Virus record (IMG/VR): IMGVR_UViG_3300042868_004161
Coordinates: 1-44,959 of that record
Direction: 5' to 3' (one strand)
DNA length: 44,959 bases
Origin: a virus
Shown here: one piece after another, positions 1-7,692 of the stretch
How positions within the stretch are numbered: the first letter of the stretch is position 1
How the letters are laid out: every line of letters begins with the position of its first letter
Notes under the pieces: model-generated
What the model saw: only the letters and a program-made list of their open reading frames with translations
Told to the model about the DNA's origin: nothing
Database searches by the model: none
Program-made: the position numbers and the translations under genes

Positions 1-1
1 A

Positions 2-1609
2 AACAATAACGCTTTAGGTAATTTTTCTCTTTATGCAAATACAACTGGTTTGCAAAATACTGCTATTGGTTCTTATGCACTTGCAGCAAACACCACCGCA
101 TCTAATAACACCGCAGTAGGTTATCAGGCTGGGTATAGTAATACTACAGGTAGCGCAAATATTTATTATGGTTACCAAGCTGGTTACACAGGAACAACAG
201 CCGTTGGTATTACAGCAATTGGTCATAGAGTTTTATACACAAACACAGGCAATGGAAATGTGGGCGTTGGTAGCGAATGGACTGGTGTTGCAAATGCTTC
301 TTTATACAACAACACTACAGGGCAACAAAATACAGCCGTTGGTGTTGGAACAATGCCAGCAAACACTACAGGCTCTTACAATGCTTCTTTAGGTGGTTTT
401 GCATTAACAGCAAATACTACAGGAAGCAATAATACTTCTTTAGGTTATCAAGCACTACAAGCAAACACCACCGCATCTAACAATACCGCAGTAGGATACC
501 AAGCTGGGTATAGTAATACTACTGGAACACCAAATACATTTGTTGGTAAACAAGCTGGTTACACAAACACTACTGGCGTAAACAATACAGCATTGGGTCA
601 AGTATCCTTATATTCCAACACAACTGGTGGTAACAATTTAGCGGTTGGTTCTGCGGCTTTGTATGCAAATACCACAGGTGCAGGTAATACTGCAATAGGT
701 AACGGTGTTGCTGGTTCAATTTTTTCAACAATGGAAGTAAATACTACTGGCTCAAACAATACAGCAGTAGGTTTAGGTGCATTAGGACAAAACACCACCG
801 CATCTGACAACACCGCTGTAGGTTATCAGGCTGCTTATTCAACCACAACTGGTAATCAAAATACTGCTGTTGGATACCAAGCACTTTATTCAAATGTATC
901 TGGTACAGAATGCACTGCCATAGGCTATTATGCTGGTAAAAATATTACTGCAACAGGAAATACGGCAGTTGGTCGTTTTGCTATGTCTAACGCAACCGTA
1001 ACTGGAGCATCAAACGTAGCAGTAGGCGGCTCTGCATTGTGGAATGTTACTAGCGGTTCGCAAAACGTAGTTTTTGGTAAGGATGCTGGAACTGTTATAA
1101 CAACAGGAAGTAATAATGCTTACATTGGTTTTGGTTCACAAGCATCTGCAAATAATGTAAATTATGAGTTAGTTTTTGGTACAGCTCAAACTGGTAAAGG
1201 CACGAATACAGCGTTTATTAGTGCTAATGGTGGTAATACTTTTAATGGCGGCAATACAACAACTTGGAACACAACTTCTGACCGCAGAATAAAGAAGAAC
1301 ATTGCAGATAACAATGACGGTCTAAACAAACTTGCTGGTATTCGTGTTCGTAATTTTGAATACAGATTACCCAAAGAAATTGATGGTGGTTTAGCACCAA
1401 CTGATGCTGTTAAAAAATCAGGAGTTCAGCTTGGTGTTATTGCTCAAGAATTGCAAGCAGTTTTACCAGAATGTGTTAAAGAGCAAAGCACAGGCGTGTT
1501 ATCTGTGAATACTGATAACCTTACTTGGTATTTAATTAACGCAGTAAAAGAACTCAACGCAAAAGTAGAGGCACAAGCATTAGAAATCGCAACCCTAAAA
1601 GGAAACTAA
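2..1609 (+). CDS. Tail fibre/tailspike with C-terminal S74 chaperone (5' partial)
   Basis: The frame is open from base 2, so the gene begins outside the window and the TTG at 50 is not its start. The visible part is a long run of roughly 14-residue repeats of the type NTAVGYQAxYSNTTG, a trimeric beta-fibre style, which fits a distal receptor-binding fibre. The C-terminal ~125 residues match the intramolecular chaperone of endosialidase (peptidase S74). The motif SDRRIKKNI has Ser at 1277-1279 and Lys five residues later, the Ser/Lys pair used for self-cleavage. It is followed by GVIAQELQAVLPE and a C-terminal coiled coil. From family knowledge, the chaperone trimerises the fibre and then cuts itself off just before the Ser. 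The fibre repeats make homology-based host assignment unreliable. Confidence 0.9.
   Translation, partial: NNNALGNFSLYANTTGLQNTAIGSYALAANTTASNNTAVGYQAGYSNTTGSANIYYGYQAGYTGTTAVGITAIGHRVLYTNTGNGNVGVGSEWTGVANASLYNNTTGQQNTAVGVGTMPANTTGSYNASLGGFALTANTTGSNNTSLGYQALQANTTASNNTAVGYQAGYSNTTGTPNTFVGKQAGYTNTTGVNNTALGQVSLYSNTTGGNNLAVGSAALYANTTGAGNTAIGNGVAGSIFSTMEVNTTGSNNTAVGLGALGQNTTASDNTAVGYQAAYSTTTGNQNTAVGYQALYSNVSGTECTAIGYYAGKNITATGNTAVGRFAMSNATVTGASNVAVGGSALWNVTSGSQNVVFGKDAGTVITTGSNNAYIGFGSQASANNVNYELVFGTAQTGKGTNTAFISANGGNTFNGGNTTTWNTTSDRRIKKNIADNNDGLNKLAGIRVRNFEYRLPKEIDGGLAPTDAVKKSGVQLGVIAQELQAVLPECVKEQSTGVLSVNTDNLTWYLINAVKELNAKVEAQALEIATLKGN
88..852 (+). repeat. Near-identical DNA repeats in tail-fibre gene
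   Basis: Three ~63 bp segments (88-150, 463-525, 790-852) are nearly identical at the DNA level. They all begin AAACACCACCGCATCT and run to an ACTACAGG/ACTGG end. The protein repeat continues between them, but DNA identity is highest in these three. They could let the fibre gain or lose repeat blocks by recombination. Confidence 0.75.
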
Positions 1610-1610
1610 A

Positions 1611-1844
1611 ATGACTGACATCATTAACCCAGCAGTAGAACAACCAACTGCAGAGCAAATTGCAAAACATTATTCTGCTGCACTTGACTCTGTAGCACTT
1701 ATCAACAGCACCAAGCCAGAAGAAACTTCTGCTGAAGATTGGGCAGATACTCTAGAGAGAAATCGTGAGCATCTCCGCATCATGCTGGCTAAAGACTTCT
1801 GGACAACGGAAGACTTGGCTCCGTTACAAGCCGCAGCAGCGTAA
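1611..1844 (+). CDS. Small acidic protein after tail fibre, unknown function
   Basis: A 77-residue acidic protein that starts one base after the fibre stop. A purine-rich AAAAGGAAA lies about 8 bases upstream of the ATG. It is probably mostly helical (ALDSVALINS..., ADTLERNREHLRIMLAKDFW) and ends in an alanine tail. No catalytic motif is visible. Tight spacing to the fibre gene suggests cotranslation and a role in fibre assembly or virion function, but this is inference. I do not recognise a named family. Confidence 0.7.
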   Translation: MTDIINPAVEQPTAEQIAKHYSAALDSVALINSTKPEETSAEDWADTLERNREHLRIMLAKDFWTTEDLAPLQAAAA

Positions 1845-1855
1845 GTTTAGGGCAA

Positions 1856-1877
1856 GCCAGCAGCCCACCTTGCTGGC
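1856..1877 (+). other. Stem-loop between small late genes
   Basis: GCCAGCA and TGCTGGC form a perfect 7 bp stem around an 8-base loop in the 50-base gap after the 77-residue gene. No T-run follows, so it is not a standard intrinsic terminator. It could be an mRNA-stabilising or translation-tuning hairpin. Confidence 0.5.
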
Positions 1878-1894
1878 GCATTTAGGAGAATATT

Positions 1895-2113
1895 ATGGGC
1901 GAGAAAAAACCAAACCCCGTAACAATCAATGGAAAAGAGTACGACTTTAATGATTTAACAGCAGAGCAACAAGGGCTGTTTCAACATTGTGTGGACTTGG
2001 ATCGCAAGATTAGCAACACAGCATTTCAATTAGATCAGCTTAATGTAGGTAAACAGGCTTTTATTAACTTGTTAGAAGCGTCTTTAGAGAAAAAACCAGA
2101 AGTGGTTCAATAA
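1895..2113 (+). CDS. Small phage protein, DUF6447-like
   Basis: A 72-residue protein with TINGKEYDFNDLTAEQQ at its N-terminus followed by a helical stretch (VDLDRKISNTAFQLDQLNVGKQAFINLLEASLEKK). From memory this resembles the DUF6447 type of small phage proteins found near lysis or tail genes, with unknown function. TTTAGGAGAATATT supplies a good ribosome-binding site before the ATG at 1895. An overlapping ORF in another frame (1765-1950) has no such site and was not called. Confidence 0.7.
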   Translation: MGEKKPNPVTINGKEYDFNDLTAEQQGLFQHCVDLDRKISNTAFQLDQLNVGKQAFINLLEASLEKKPEVVQ

Positions 2114-2114
2114 T

Positions 2115-2327
2115 ATGAAACAGACTATCGAAGCCTCAACTTTAGAAAACGGATTAATCCAGCCTAGACACGAGGTTGAGATAGTCTGCGCCGCTTGTGG
2201 TTACGACTTAGATGAAGCCGAATTGCAAGCCGATGTCTGCTCAGACTGTGGCGCTCCATTGAATCTTAAGCAACACATATCTATTTATGCAACGTCTGTT
2301 CCTGCCGCTGGTGGCGGAGTAATGTAA
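2115..2327 (+). CDS. Small zinc-ribbon protein
   Basis: A 70-residue protein with two CxxC knuckles, CAAC and CSDC, about 17 residues apart. This is the layout of a rubredoxin-like zinc ribbon. The rest is low in features, and the C-terminus is Gly/Ala-rich. The ATG begins one base after the previous stop, so translation is probably coupled. Zinc binding is inferred from spacing only, and the partner is unknown. Confidence 0.7.
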   Translation: MKQTIEASTLENGLIQPRHEVEIVCAACGYDLDEAELQADVCSDCGAPLNLKQHISIYATSVPAAGGGVM

Positions 2328-2331
2328 TGTT

Positions 2332-2943
2332 ATGGCTGGGAAGTTAAATGCAGACGATACGCTGTCAAAAGTATTGGCGTATGTAGATTCACCGTTTAAG
2401 TTATTTGCAATTGTTTTAATGGCTGTTTTTGCGTTTTCGGGTTACATTATTTATGACCACCGTGAGCTAATTGTTGGCACTTATAAGGAAAGCCAAAAAC
2501 TACCCAGCATTGCTGAAGACAGAGTAGACGATGTAGCGGTTCATTTGTTTAAAACAACTGGCGCAACTTTAGTAACGGTATTTAAAGTTAATCCATTGCT
2601 AGGCACTCGAATACAGTACCGTGCCTATACCAAAACGGGCAGGGATAAAACGAATGATGGTTTAGATGTAGGGTTGTTTACTTCTAATCAAGCAAATAAC
2701 CAAGACGTAGTAGCTTTAATGGCGGGCAATATTCCTTGTAGTGAATACAAAAGGGCGCAGTCAGAAATTGGCTTGTGGTACATAGAAGAAGGGATGAGGT
2801 ATGGTTGCAGAATTAGTGTGCCACCTGACCCCAGTAAGTTTATAGGGCAGATTACGGTTGGCTGGGAAAAAGAACCTGAAGATTTAGAGCATACAAAATC
2901 TATGCTTTTTATTGCAGCAAAAATGTTATCGAGGAAAAAATAA
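2332..2943 (+). CDS. Single-pass membrane protein preceding holin
   Basis: A 203-residue protein with one hydrophobic segment near the N-terminus (FKLFAIVLMAVFAFSGYIIY, about residues 22-43) followed by a soluble domain of ~155 residues. There is no lipobox and no cleavable signal. Its stop codon overlaps the holin ATG, placing it in the lysis cassette. A role in lysis timing or envelope disruption is suggested by context only. It does not look like a classical spanin because it is too long and lacks the coiled-coil pattern. Confidence 0.65.
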   Translation: MAGKLNADDTLSKVLAYVDSPFKLFAIVLMAVFAFSGYIIYDHRELIVGTYKESQKLPSIAEDRVDDVAVHLFKTTGATLVTVFKVNPLLGTRIQYRAYTKTGRDKTNDGLDVGLFTSNQANNQDVVALMAGNIPCSEYKRAQSEIGLWYIEEGMRYGCRISVPPDPSKFIGQITVGWEKEPEDLEHTKSMLFIAAKMLSRKK

Positions 2944-3353
2944 TGCTAGGACTAGACACCATTGTTGGCGTAGGAATGAAGCTAATTGACAAGCTGATTC
3001 CCGACCCAGCAGCTAAAGCCCAAGCCCAGCTAGAACTGGCTAAACTTGCCCAAGACGGCAAACTGGCTGAAATACAAGCTGATACCGCAGAATCCCAAGA
3101 AGTAACCAAACGGGCGCAAGCGGATATGGCTAGTGATAGCTGGTTATCTAAGAACATCCGTCCTATGACGCTAATCTTTATTCTTGGTGGTTACTTTGTG
3201 TTTGCCATGATGAGTGCTTTTGGTAATAACGCTAACGAAAAATATGTTGAGCTGCTTGGGCAGTGGGGTATGTTGATATTTAGCTTCTACTTTGGCGGTC
3301 GCAGTTTGGAAAAAATAATTGACATGCGTGAAAAGAAAAATGCACCAAAGTAA
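2943..3353 (+). CDS. Holin of the 3TM superfamily (GTA_holin_3TM-like)
   Basis: A 136-residue protein. The N-terminal half is amphipathic (IDKLIPDPAAKAQAQLELAKLAQ) and is followed by WLSKNIRPMTLIF, a signature of the GTA/phage 3TM holin family. Clear membrane segments lie at about residues 73-93 and 104-120, with a charged C-terminus (MREKKNAPK). It would form inner-membrane lesions that release the endolysin encoded 490 bases downstream. It overlaps the upstream membrane-protein gene by one base and the following HNH gene by 14 bases. Confidence 0.85.
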   Translation: MLGLDTIVGVGMKLIDKLIPDPAAKAQAQLELAKLAQDGKLAEIQADTAESQEVTKRAQADMASDSWLSKNIRPMTLIFILGGYFVFAMMSAFGNNANEKYVELLGQWGMLIFSFYFGGRSLEKIIDMREKKNAPK

Positions 3354-3846
3354 ACAATGTTCTAAATGCAAACAAATAAAGCTGTTTGCAGAATTTAGTC
3401 CTGATAAAAGAACTACAACTGGATGCCAGTCTAGGTGTAAGGTCTGTATGGCTGAAAACAGAAGGCAAAGGCATGCTGCCAATCCTGAGCATTTTAGAAA
3501 ACTTGTTGCCGAAAGCACAAAAAGACATTACGAAAAAAAGATACAGCGTAATAATGAATACAGGGCAAAAAACCCAGATAAAGTATATGCTTGGAAACAG
3601 AAAGATCGCACAGTCAACAAAGCCCGTGTGAGTGCAGACAACGCTATGCGTAGGTCTAAAATGAGTGGGAAATTAACGCCAGAAATAAATCAAATGTACG
3701 CACTTAGGGATTTTTATATTGCTATGTCACTTGGTGAGAGCTTTCATGTAGACCATATTACTCCGTTGGCTAAAGGGGGTCTTCATTGCCATACCAACCT
3801 ACGGGTATTGCCTGCTATAGATAATTTAAGAAAAGGCGTAAGCTGA
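3340..3846 (+). CDS. HNH endonuclease inserted in the lysis cassette
   Basis: A 168-residue protein. It has N-terminal zinc knuckles (CSKCKQIK near the start and CKVC about 20 residues on), a basic middle, and a C-terminal HNH motif FHVDHITPLAKGG with H136, D138, H139 and a later Asn in CHTNLRVLP. A TTG in frame at 3319 is possible, but the ATG at 3340 removes the long overlap with holin and is preferred. Free-standing HNH genes between phage operon genes are often homing endonucleases. It overlaps the endolysin ATG by one base. Confidence 0.85.
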   Translation: MHQSKQCSKCKQIKLFAEFSPDKRTTTGCQSRCKVCMAENRRQRHAANPEHFRKLVAESTKRHYEKKIQRNNEYRAKNPDKVYAWKQKDRTVNKARVSADNAMRRSKMSGKLTPEINQMYALRDFYIAMSLGESFHVDHITPLAKGGLHCHTNLRVLPAIDNLRKGVS

Positions 3847-4364
3847 TGCAAAGTAATTTTGAGAAGTGCCTAAAGAAAATGCTGGCACATGAAGGTGGCT
3901 ACGTTGACCACCCCCAAGACCCAGGCGGTATGACCAACCTTGGCGTTACTAAACGGGTTTGGGAGGAATGGGTAGGGCATGATGTAGATGAAAAACAGAT
4001 GCGGGCGCTTACCCCTGAAACCGTTGCACCACTCTATAAAAGGAAGTACTGGGATGCTATCAGAGCTGATGAGCTTGTGGCTGGTGTTGATTATTGCGTT
4101 TTTGATGTCGCTGTTAACTCAGGCCCCGGACGAGCAATTAAGTTTTTGCAGTCGTGTGTTGGGGTTGCTGCTGATGGTGGTTTTGGGCCTGCTACTCTTG
4201 GTGCCGTAAAGAAAGCCGAGGAAGACCCAGCTAGACTTGTAGAACTGTATTGCGCTAAACGGCTAGAGTTCTTACAATCACTAAAGACCTTCGAAACTTT
4301 TGGTAAGGGCTGGTCTAGGCGTGTTGCGGAAGTTAAAGATGAAGCACTTAAGATGTTAGGGTAA
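3846..4364 (+). CDS. Endolysin, glycoside hydrolase family 108 type
   Basis: A 172-residue peptidoglycan hydrolase. HEGGY (E16 as the expected catalytic Glu), DPGGMTNLGVTKRVW, YKRKYWD and VFDVAVNSGPGRAIKFLQ are hallmarks of GH108 lysozymes (ZliS-like). The C-terminal part (ADGGFGPATLGAVKKAE) matches the PG_binding_3 domain usually fused to it. No signal peptide is visible, so release should depend on the nearby holin. Length is normal for the family. Confidence 0.92.
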   Translation: MQSNFEKCLKKMLAHEGGYVDHPQDPGGMTNLGVTKRVWEEWVGHDVDEKQMRALTPETVAPLYKRKYWDAIRADELVAGVDYCVFDVAVNSGPGRAIKFLQSCVGVAADGGFGPATLGAVKKAEEDPARLVELYCAKRLEFLQSLKTFETFGKGWSRRVAEVKDEALKMLG

Positions 4365-4370
4365 ACCCGA

Positions 4371-6425
4371 ATGCCATTACAGAAACTCCAGTTCAAGCCA
4401 GGCTTAAACAGAGATCAAACCAACTACTCCAATGAAGGTGGTTGGTATGAGTGCGACAAAATTCGCTTTCGTTCTGGCTATCCTCAGAAGATAGGCGGCT
4501 GGCTACGCTATGGGATGTTTACCGTTGTCGGGGTTTGCCGTCAGGTATTTAACTGGATTACTACAGCTTCAGATAATTATTTGGCTTTAGGCACTAGCAA
4601 AAAACTATACATTGAATCTGGTGAGATTCTTAATGACATCACGCCAATAAGACAGACATTTACAACTACCGCTACAGACAACTGCTTTACTACAGTCAAT
4701 GGTTCAAAAACCGTTACAGTGACTATCAACGCTCATGGTGCGATAGACGGAGATTATGTAACTTTCTCTGGCGTGGTTGGCTCAATAGGTGGAATACCAG
4801 AAGCCGAGTTTAATGCCGAATTTATTATCACTTTTGTAGATGCTAACTCCTTCAGGATAACCACTACAACCGCAGCTGCGAGTTCAGTAACAGGCGGTGG
4901 AACGACAATTACAGCAAGTTTTCAAATTAACGTAGGAAATGACAATTCTGTATACGGATATGGCTGGGGTGCTGGACCTTGGAACAGTGGAGCTTGGGGT
5001 GCTGGAGCGGCTGTTCCCGTCTTTATTCGTCAGCGGGATTGGTTTATACAAAACTTTGACAATGACATGGTAGCCAATATCCGTAACGGCGCTATCTATT
5101 ATTGGGAATACGCAAATGGTCCAGGAGTTCGGGCTACATTGCTTTCTACGACTACTATTAACGGGGTAGCACCAGCCGATGTACCGACCCTAGCAATGCA
5201 GGTTTTAGTGTCCCAGAACGATAAACACCTTATTTGTTTTGGCGCCCAACCCTTTGGCGGCTCTCCAACTGACTTTGATCCCCTGTTAATCCGCTGGGCT
5301 ACCCAAGATCAGCCCAATTTCTGGACACCGCAAGTTACTAATTCTGCTGGATTTTTACGTGTTTCCCGTGGCTCCGCTATTGTTTGTGCGATTGCAACAC
5401 GACAGGAAATCCTTGTATTTACTGAGGGTACGCTTAACTCCCTTCAATTCGTAGGCACTACCGATGTATTCAATTTAAACGAGCTTTCGGACAATATCTC
5501 AATCCTTAGCCCTCGGTCAGTCGTCACGGTAAACAATACAGCCTATTGGCTTGGGCATGACAAATTCTATGCCTATGGCGGTCGTGTAGAAACGCTTCCA
5601 TGTACGATTCGAAATTTTATTTTTGAGAACTTAAACTACAGTCAAGCCGATCAAATCATCTCTGGAACCAATGAGGGCTGGAATGAGATTTGGTGGTTCT
5701 ACCCAACGGCAGACAGTCAAGTAAACAATGCTTATGTCATTTACAACCATTTAGAACGAATCTGGTATTACGGCACGATAGACCGTACGGCTTGGTCAGA
5801 CTCATCACTTAGGGAATACCCTCAAGCCCTAACATCAACCTATGTTACAGGCTCCATATCATCCACGACCTTTACGGTAACTGCTATTTCTGCGGGGATT
5901 TTGCAGGTAGGAAGCGTTATATCAGGCACAGGAGTAGCCACGGGAACCGTTATAACTGCCTTTGGGACTGGAAGTGGCGGTATTGGTACCTACACAGTCA
6001 ATATCTCGCAAAGTGTCGTATCAACCGCTATTACAGCTAATAGTGTCATGTACAACCACGAACAGGGTCTCAATGACGATATCTTACCTATGACAGCATA
6101 CATTGCGTCTTCAGACTTTGATCTCGTGGATGGAGATCAGTTTATCCTGACCAAGAGAATCATTCCTGACGTTAATTTCCAAGGGTCTACGGCTAACACG
6201 CCAACGGCTACGATGTACATCAAACCTCGTAATTTCCCTGGAAACGCGTATTCCAACGTAGAGTCCCAGAATGTTATTGAGACTTCGGTGGATATATACA
6301 CAGAACAGATCTTTATGCGGGCTAGGGCACGTCAGATGGCAATTGAAATTGAGTCTACAGATTTAGACACTCAATGGCAGTTAGGTAGCCCTCGGCTTGA
6401 CGGCAGACCAGATGGACAACGCTAA
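4371..6425 (+). CDS. Large tail protein, probable beta-rich tail hub/nozzle
   Basis: A 684-residue protein, rich in beta strands and aromatic residues, with little coiled coil. The N-terminus ([38 protein letters not shown]) is a type I associate with tail proteins of environmental podoviruses. Repeated short blocks such as [17 protein letters not shown] look like propeller blades. The region TTFTVTAIS...[16 protein letters not shown] around residue 490-550 resembles an Ig-like or carbohydrate-binding insertion. The position between endolysin and ejection-protein genes suggests a tail adaptor or nozzle. The exact role is inferred. Confidence 0.65.
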   Translation: MPLQKLQFKPGLNRDQTNYSNEGGWYECDKIRFRSGYPQKIGGWLRYGMFTVVGVCRQVFNWITTASDNYLALGTSKKLYIESGEILNDITPIRQTFTTTATDNCFTTVNGSKTVTVTINAHGAIDGDYVTFSGVVGSIGGIPEAEFNAEFIITFVDANSFRITTTTAAASSVTGGGTTITASFQINVGNDNSVYGYGWGAGPWNSGAWGAGAAVPVFIRQRDWFIQNFDNDMVANIRNGAIYYWEYANGPGVRATLLSTTTINGVAPADVPTLAMQVLVSQNDKHLICFGAQPFGGSPTDFDPLLIRWATQDQPNFWTPQVTNSAGFLRVSRGSAIVCAIATRQEILVFTEGTLNSLQFVGTTDVFNLNELSDNISILSPRSVVTVNNTAYWLGHDKFYAYGGRVETLPCTIRNFIFENLNYSQADQIISGTNEGWNEIWWFYPTADSQVNNAYVIYNHLERIWYYGTIDRTAWSDSSLREYPQALTSTYVTGSISSTTFTVTAISAGILQVGSVISGTGVATGTVITAFGTGSGGIGTYTVNISQSVVSTAITANSVMYNHEQGLNDDILPMTAYIASSDFDLVDGDQFILTKRIIPDVNFQGSTANTPTATMYIKPRNFPGNAYSNVESQNVIETSVDIYTEQIFMRARARQMAIEIESTDLDTQWQLGSPRLDGRPDGQR

Positions 6426-6781
6426 TGGGGATGCAACGATTTCGTGCGCCAGCTCTACCTCTGGCTACGCCTGAATATAATGAACAACAGTTAGCTCAGT
6501 TAATCGGTGTTTTAAGGCTGTATTTTACCCAGCTGGATTCAAATGTAGCTTTACAAACGGACGGAATTCGGCTATTAAATTTACCAACATCGGGTTACAA
6601 TTTGCCCAATGGTACTGTATTTCAGGTCGGGGAAGACTTAAAGATTGTCGTACCCAATGTTTCGTATTTATTTGGAGTATCGGGAACTGGAACAGTTGGC
6701 GTTGTCACAGTAGTGACCAACAACTTCCAAGGAATATTTGCAACAGCTAGTGTGGGTACGGTAACGGTAAGCATAACATGA
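6425..6781 (+). CDS. Small virion-associated protein, unknown
   Basis: A 118-residue protein whose ATG overlaps the stop of the large tail gene. The N-terminal half is helical (PEYNEQQLAQLIGVLRLYFTQLDSN). The C-terminal half is a beta-rich, Val/Gly/Thr-rich stretch. It probably joins the tail complex with its neighbour. No enzyme motif is visible. The downstream gene starts inside its last codons (ATGA overlap). Confidence 0.65.
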   Translation: MGMQRFRAPALPLATPEYNEQQLAQLIGVLRLYFTQLDSNVALQTDGIRLLNLPTSGYNLPNGTVFQVGEDLKIVVPNVSYLFGVSGTGTVGVVTVVTNNFQGIFATASVGTVTVSIT

Positions 6782-7296
6782 CGTTTGTTAAATTAAACCA
6801 AAAATTTCCTAGCATTCAGTACTCTGAAGGCGGAGAGGCGGTTTCTTACGGCGGAATCATTAGTTATCTAGAGTTAACCAGTATTAACCGAAACCTAATG
6901 GATGTGATTCCAGAGAAATACCAAGATAACTTTTCCTTGTCATTAATGAAAATAGCGGGCGAAGTACCTCCGCATACTGATAGCGATGTAAAGACTGTGA
7001 TTAACTTCTACGTCAACTCAGGAAACTACAAAACCGTGTTTTTTGATGGTGACGCACCGACTTATCAGATCAAAAATCAGACTAATGGGAAGATGTTCCT
7101 AAGGGATAACTTGGTAGAAAATGGCTCTTTCATTGCGTTTGATGACGATGCTTACTGTTTAAATGTTGAAAAGCCACACGCAGTGGACGCATTAGACGAT
7201 AGCCCAACTGAGAGAGTTGCGATCTGTATAAGTACGTGCGACTATGATTTTGAGCAAGTTTGCAGTATGTTAAATGACACTAAGTACCTGAACTAA
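6778..7296 (+). CDS. 2-oxoglutarate/Fe(II) oxygenase-like protein in the tail module
   Basis: A 172-residue protein with the pattern of the Fe(II)/2-oxoglutarate dioxygenase double-stranded beta-helix. It has an HxD pair in PPHTDSD (H66, D68), a distal His in KPHAV (H134), and an Arg 12 residues later (R146, in ERVAICIST) that would bind 2-oxoglutarate. Strands between them (KTVINFYVN, GSFIAFDDD) fit the fold. Such enzymes hydroxylate protein side chains or other small substrates. The gene sits between structural genes, so a virion protein is a possible substrate. The substrate is unknown. Confidence 0.6.
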   Translation: MTFVKLNQKFPSIQYSEGGEAVSYGGIISYLELTSINRNLMDVIPEKYQDNFSLSLMKIAGEVPPHTDSDVKTVINFYVNSGNYKTVFFDGDAPTYQIKNQTNGKMFLRDNLVENGSFIAFDDDAYCLNVEKPHAVDALDDSPTERVAICISTCDYDFEQVCSMLNDTKYLN

Positions 7297-7692
7297 ATGC
7301 AAACCTATAAAGAACCTCCAGCTATTGAGATCATTAAACAAGATCATACTTGCCAAAATGGTGAGGCTGAGCGAGTTTTGCCGATCATAGAAGAGCGTTT
7401 GAGCGAGGGTAATTCACTCCTAGTAAGAAAGTACAACTCACTATTCTTCATTACTAGGTTAGAAATTGGTGAGGCGGAAGCTCATTTTTACAGCATAGAT
7501 GATGCATTACTCGCTGTTAGAGCACTAAAATACTTCATAGATCAGGCAAGAAATTCTGGTATACATACTTTATATATTTACGATTTTTCGGATTCAAAAA
7601 TGGGAAGAATGTTAGAAATGATTAAATTGACCGTTCAACCTTCCGATAAAAAAGAATTTAAATATATGATTAATTTGGCGGGGAGCATGTAA
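7297..7692 (+). CDS. Hypothetical protein next to the oxygenase-like gene
   Basis: A 131-residue mixed alpha/beta protein (SLLVRKYNSLFFITRLEIGEAEAHFYSIDD, then ALKYFIDQARNSGIHTLYIYDFSD). The helix-strand order is faintly reminiscent of an N-acetyltransferase fold, but no acetyl-CoA loop (Q/RxxGxG/A) is visible, so I give no function. It begins directly after the oxygenase-like stop and overlaps the next ATG by one base, so the two small genes form a unit inside the virion operon. Confidence 0.6.
   Translation: MQTYKEPPAIEIIKQDHTCQNGEAERVLPIIEERLSEGNSLLVRKYNSLFFITRLEIGEAEAHFYSIDDALLAVRALKYFIDQARNSGIHTLYIYDFSDSKMGRMLEMIKLTVQPSDKKEFKYMINLAGSM

Noticed and set aside
50-52. TTG at 50 as start of the tail-fibre gene
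   Set aside because: The same frame is open to the first bases and continues the repeat pattern, so the gene begins outside the window.
598-813. Antisense ORFs under the tail fibre, ejection proteins, portal and helicase
   Set aside because: They mirror the codon periodicity of the real genes on the other strand and lack ribosome-binding sites or known motifs.
1-1609. Diversity-generating retroelement acting on the tail fibre
   Set aside because: No reverse transcriptase or template repeat is present in the window, and the repeats are ordinary fibre repeats.
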